From NCBI GenBank assembly GCA_964019695.1, contig OZ026522.1:20215977-20279976 (forward strand): a stretch of 64,000 nucleotides of DNA, written 5' to 3'. Shown piece after piece: positions 61,204-64,000 of this stretch. The position numbers and the translations under genes were made by a program. Origin of the DNA: Loripinus fragilis (lineage: Eukaryota; Mollusca; Bivalvia; Lucinida; Lucinidae). Numbering within the stretch: position 1 is the stretch's first letter; the number at the start of each line of letters is the position of its first letter. The notes under the pieces are model-generated. The model had not been told where the DNA came from. It saw only the letters and a program-made list of their open reading frames with translations, and ran no database searches.

Positions 61204-61364
61204 GGGGAGTCACGACAAAATTAAACAGAATGAGAATATTCTTGCGTGGCAAAAATTTCAAATTTTTTGGGGGGTGCTTGATATTCCCGATATTTTTTGC
61301 GACAAACGGTAGATGCTGGGCCCAATCCTACGTATGAAGAAAAAGTGAGAGTACCCCCCCCCCA
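60953..61364. mobile_element. G-tract/C-tract element, copy 2
   Basis: Long G runs from 60953 then GTACTCTAATACATG; right end GAAAAAGTGAGAGTAC then C-run to 61364. (TG)n before and (AC)n after are also inverted. Internal G-runs at about 61116-61128 and 61182-61207 and an (ATT)n microsatellite at about 61064-61110. Confidence 0.72.
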
Positions 61365-62070
61365 CACACACACACACTCACCCTGGGTCACAGTCTATGA
61401 TGAGAAGTTGCTAGATGCTAACTATGTGATCTGTGATGGCGGATTGAGATTATTTCTGGCGACTTTATAGAGGATGCTACATGTACTTGTTAATCATACA
61501 TGTATTAAATTTGAACTTATGTTGATCTGTTGATCTTTTCTCTACGGGAGTTCGGCTTATTCTATATTCTGGAGCTCCTAATGGTCCGTGATCGTAGTAA
61601 AATTATGGGTTAATCCCACAATAGTTTTCAACCCCGTAAGGCCAAGCTACCCACACCATAATCTAATATTCGCCCCAAACCGGTTTCACCCCCATAATGT
61701 TACATGGCAATGTATCAGTGGATGGACAACGCCAAATATCTCCCCAAATTTTTCGGAGGATAAAAAAACAAGAATATTTGACAATGAACTTTAAACGCAT
61801 TACTTATTTTCCTTTTTCAGTATAAATGGGTTAGCACACGAGAACTAGGCGTGAAGTTATATTTAATGCATGCATTCATAGCTCTCTAATGAGAATAGGC
61901 CTGTATTTGGGATAACAATTGCATCTTCATGCCTGTTTTGAGTATGCGAGCAGAGAATGCTCCGATACACAGGCTCGCATGAACCTCGGCTGTTCGTCCA
62001 AAATCTCATGTGCTGTCTTAGTGCCAGAAGAATTTGTAATTAGCTTCCAGATTCTTAGTAAGCACGTAAA
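61365..62070. other. No recognisable feature
   Basis: Nothing matched. Confidence 0.35.
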
Positions 62071-62072
62071 AT

Positions 62073-62142
62073 CGGGCCACTATCGGCCCGCAAGCAAAAC
62101 GCCATCCGAACGGCGTTTCGCTGGCGGGCCGATAGTGGCCCG
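62073..62142. repeat. GC-rich palindrome, copy 1
   Basis: CGGGCCACTATCGGCCCG.. ACGCC / GGCGT ..CGGGCCGATAGTGGCCCG. The related palindrome at 63644-63712 has a different, still paired centre. Confidence 0.8.
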
Positions 62143-62194
62143 AGATTGGATACTGGCTGGGCATATCATCTGCCAGGTCGACCGTTAAATAGTT

Positions 62195-62320
62195 TTGCTG
62201 TCAGTAGAGCGGCAAACAGTATTGACCCAGATCAGACTGAGCCTACACTGTTTGCAAAAAATATTTCTAAAGGACAAAACAGACAAGTTTTATTGTGATT
62301 AGCGTTTTTTTAGAGATTTT
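62195..62320. repeat. PB-D remnant
   Basis: GGCAAACAGTATTGACCCAG, TCAGACTGAG..CTACACTGTTTGC and TTTTATTGTGATTAGCG. Confidence 0.5.
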
Positions 62321-62446
62321 GTTTATTTCCAAAATGTAATCCTTTTCTCTGAAAAGTGCGCAGACCCTGATGAAAAGTCGTATTATACTTGCGGCAATTC
62401 AACGCGGCCTTCACTGTTTCCCAAAGTGCCTCTTTTAAGAGAAAGT

Positions 62447-63356
62447 ATAGTCCGACCAATTAAGAGAGACTGGGCGGTTCTTAGCAAAGACACACCCGTG
62501 GACATTTCAATTCAAAAATTGGTAAGACAATGTGTATTTATTCACCCGTAAAACGCTTTACAGCTGTATACCTGTATATACCTGTTGTAGTTTTGAGCCT
62601 ATTATGAGAAAAGGGCATCTCGAATTAATTTGGATAACAAGGAGACTGACTAGTCTAGATATATGCACTCTGATAATATTTCGAAATTTTAACTATTCAA
62701 ATTATAATACTGAATAAGAAAATTAAATAATGGTCCGCAATGAAAAATTAATACTATAAATTGGTCAGCACACGAGATGATGGTTCTTATTACATTGGCG
62801 TGTGGCGAAGTCTCCGACGAGCCTGCATGTACGAATGACATAAAATATGCTAGTTGAAGAAGACTCGGAACAACTTTTAGACATCTAGTTTCTCTGGACA
62901 CGCCAGAATGAGCGATTATAAGAGGCTTTATCGGATATGTGCTAAGACAAACTCATGTTTGTATGCTCTTTTCTCATAACCAAGATACTTAACCCTTGTC
63001 CCGCTTAATTCTAATTGGTGATTTATTATTATTGTATCAGGCTTAAAAATCAAACCAGTTTTGACATACAGACAGAATTTGAAGAAAGTACAAACCTACC
63101 CTCACCCAAAACTTTCACAACATATCAATCCCCGAAAATGAAATGCAGCAGGTCCCCAGCAGCATACTAAAGAAACACGTTTACCAGGCATGCTAACGTA
63201 TAAAGTTGGTCACCCTTGTCGTCTGCGCTTCAGTTGGTTGCACGAGTAAAGCGTACATAGGCTATTACACCCGATTTACTGTAGACTAGTCTTATTTGAC
63301 AGTGTATGACAGCGCTCTGTCTGACACGCCCAGTCTCTATTAGCTGGACGCACTAT
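62447..63356. mobile_element. About 910-bp TIR element
   Basis: TATAGTCCGACCAATTAAGA.. and the complement of ..CTCTATTAGCTGGACGCACTATA align over about 30 bp with several mismatches, sharing AGAGACTGGGCG. The TA at each end may be the target. No transposase frame. Confidence 0.6.
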
Positions 63357-63572
63357 ACAAAGGGTAAATAGAATTACTGTCATAAGTTACGTCATATACC
63401 CAACACGTGTTCCAAATATAGCAACGTTTTTGTCCTAACTCTTCGCCTCATCTGGGTCCTTCGGTTTGACAGTGTCAATCTAAATAACGCTAGGAAATTG
63501 ATATATATGTAAGATACTGATAACACTGATTAAGAGAATTGCTCGGCAGGGCTGGTTTGAATCGGACGGCAA

Positions 63573-63855
63573 AGGGGCCATGCGCGGATCTAGAAAGTTC
63601 AGACAGAGGATGAGAGGAGAGAGGATCTAAATACTACCATAAGCGGGCTCACATCGGCCCGTCAGCGAAACGCCATTTAAATGGCGTTTAGCTGGCGTGC
63701 CGATGATGGCCCAACATTGAATCCCGGCTTGGCAGCATTGTGATTTTTCAAAGGATCCGGACCAGCGTTGCTATGAAACTCTGTATTTCTGTAATTTTTC
63801 ATGGGGGGGGGGGGGGTCCGGATCCCTTGTCTCCCCTCTGGATCCGCCCATGGGG
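63573..63855. mobile_element. GGATC-type hAT-like element containing a palindrome
   Basis: AGGGGCCATGCGCGGATCTA at left and CTCTGGATCCGCCCATGGGG at right are inverted with mismatches. A G-run lies at about 63805-63816. The palindrome at 63644-63712 lies inside. Confidence 0.6.
63644..63712. repeat. GC-rich palindrome, copy 2
   Basis: GGGCTCACATCGGCCCGTCA.. AAACGCCATTTAAATGGCGTTT (parts) ..GGCGTGCCGATGATGGCCC. Confidence 0.78.
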
Positions 63856-64000
63856 TAGTCTTGTGGAGCAGTTCAAAATACCTTTATTAGATATTGTCAT
63901 ATAAATAATCCATTGTGGCGACTGAATCGAATCCCCCTCACAAATACACATGATCTTGCACTAACGATAGCTGTAAATGATGTTAAATAGCTTGATCATG
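63856..64000. other. No recognisable feature
   Basis: Nothing matched before the window ends. Confidence 0.3.

Overview
The window looks like animal nuclear DNA, most likely from a bivalve mollusc. It is AT-rich and has almost no long reading frames. It is dominated by short tRNA-derived SINEs, hairpin-forming MITEs, simple tracts and repeats rich in AGGTCA half-sites, a mix I associate with bivalve genomes. The taxon is an inference from repeat style, and no species is claimed.

The only protein-coding sequence I can support is the terminal exon of a TNFAIP8/TIPE-family gene on the minus strand (36528-37105). It has a clear splice acceptor and an in-frame stop. Its upstream exon(s) would lie at higher coordinates and I could not find them. 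No genuine tRNA, rRNA, CRISPR or bacterial-type operon is visible. The tRNA-like segments belong to SINEs.

The rest is a dense, nested repeat landscape. Provisional labels are used below. SINE-1 is the commonest SINE (about ten copies, many with target-site duplications). SINE-2, SINE-3 and SINE-4 are other tRNA-derived families. HP1 is a hairpin MITE (about 12 copies) with termini TTTAGATAA and a perfect central hairpin containing CCGTCTC/GAGACGG. PB-A to PB-F are MITEs whose ends read TTAA-CYCTTT... and ...AAAGRG-TTAA, which suggests piggyBac-type TTAA targeting. They differ in their termini but most share one central hairpin built on GGACCCAGATCAG. HP8 to HP17 are further hairpin families. 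POGO elements begin CAGTAAAACCTG and are flanked by TA.

Layout: 1-13 kb holds HP1, HP8, POGO and PB elements with nested insertions at 1164-1786 and 7316-7755, inverted 16-bp repeat arrays at 10.2/11.2 kb, and SINE-on-SINE nesting at 12.65 kb. 13-34 kb holds many PB-A copies, several SINE-1 copies, two long nested DNA elements (14078-14909 and 21880-22646) and a chimeric tandem repeat (33.6-34.15 kb). 34-40 kb holds the TNFAIP8-like exon among HP1, HP9 and HP10 copies. 41.6-43.4 kb is a 1.6-kb TIR element inserted exactly at a SINE border. 46.3-49.8 kb is a 3.5-kb element with TIRs of about 170 bp inside an HP9 copy. 55.9-57.4 kb is a tandem array of AGGTCA-rich units of about 149 bp. 58.9-64 kb holds several more TIR elements.

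The most interesting signal is twofold. Different MITE families share an interchangeable hairpin core. Within families, both arms of the hairpin change together, so pairing is kept while sequence differs between copies. The window also gives a readable relative chronology of at least eight insertions into earlier insertions.
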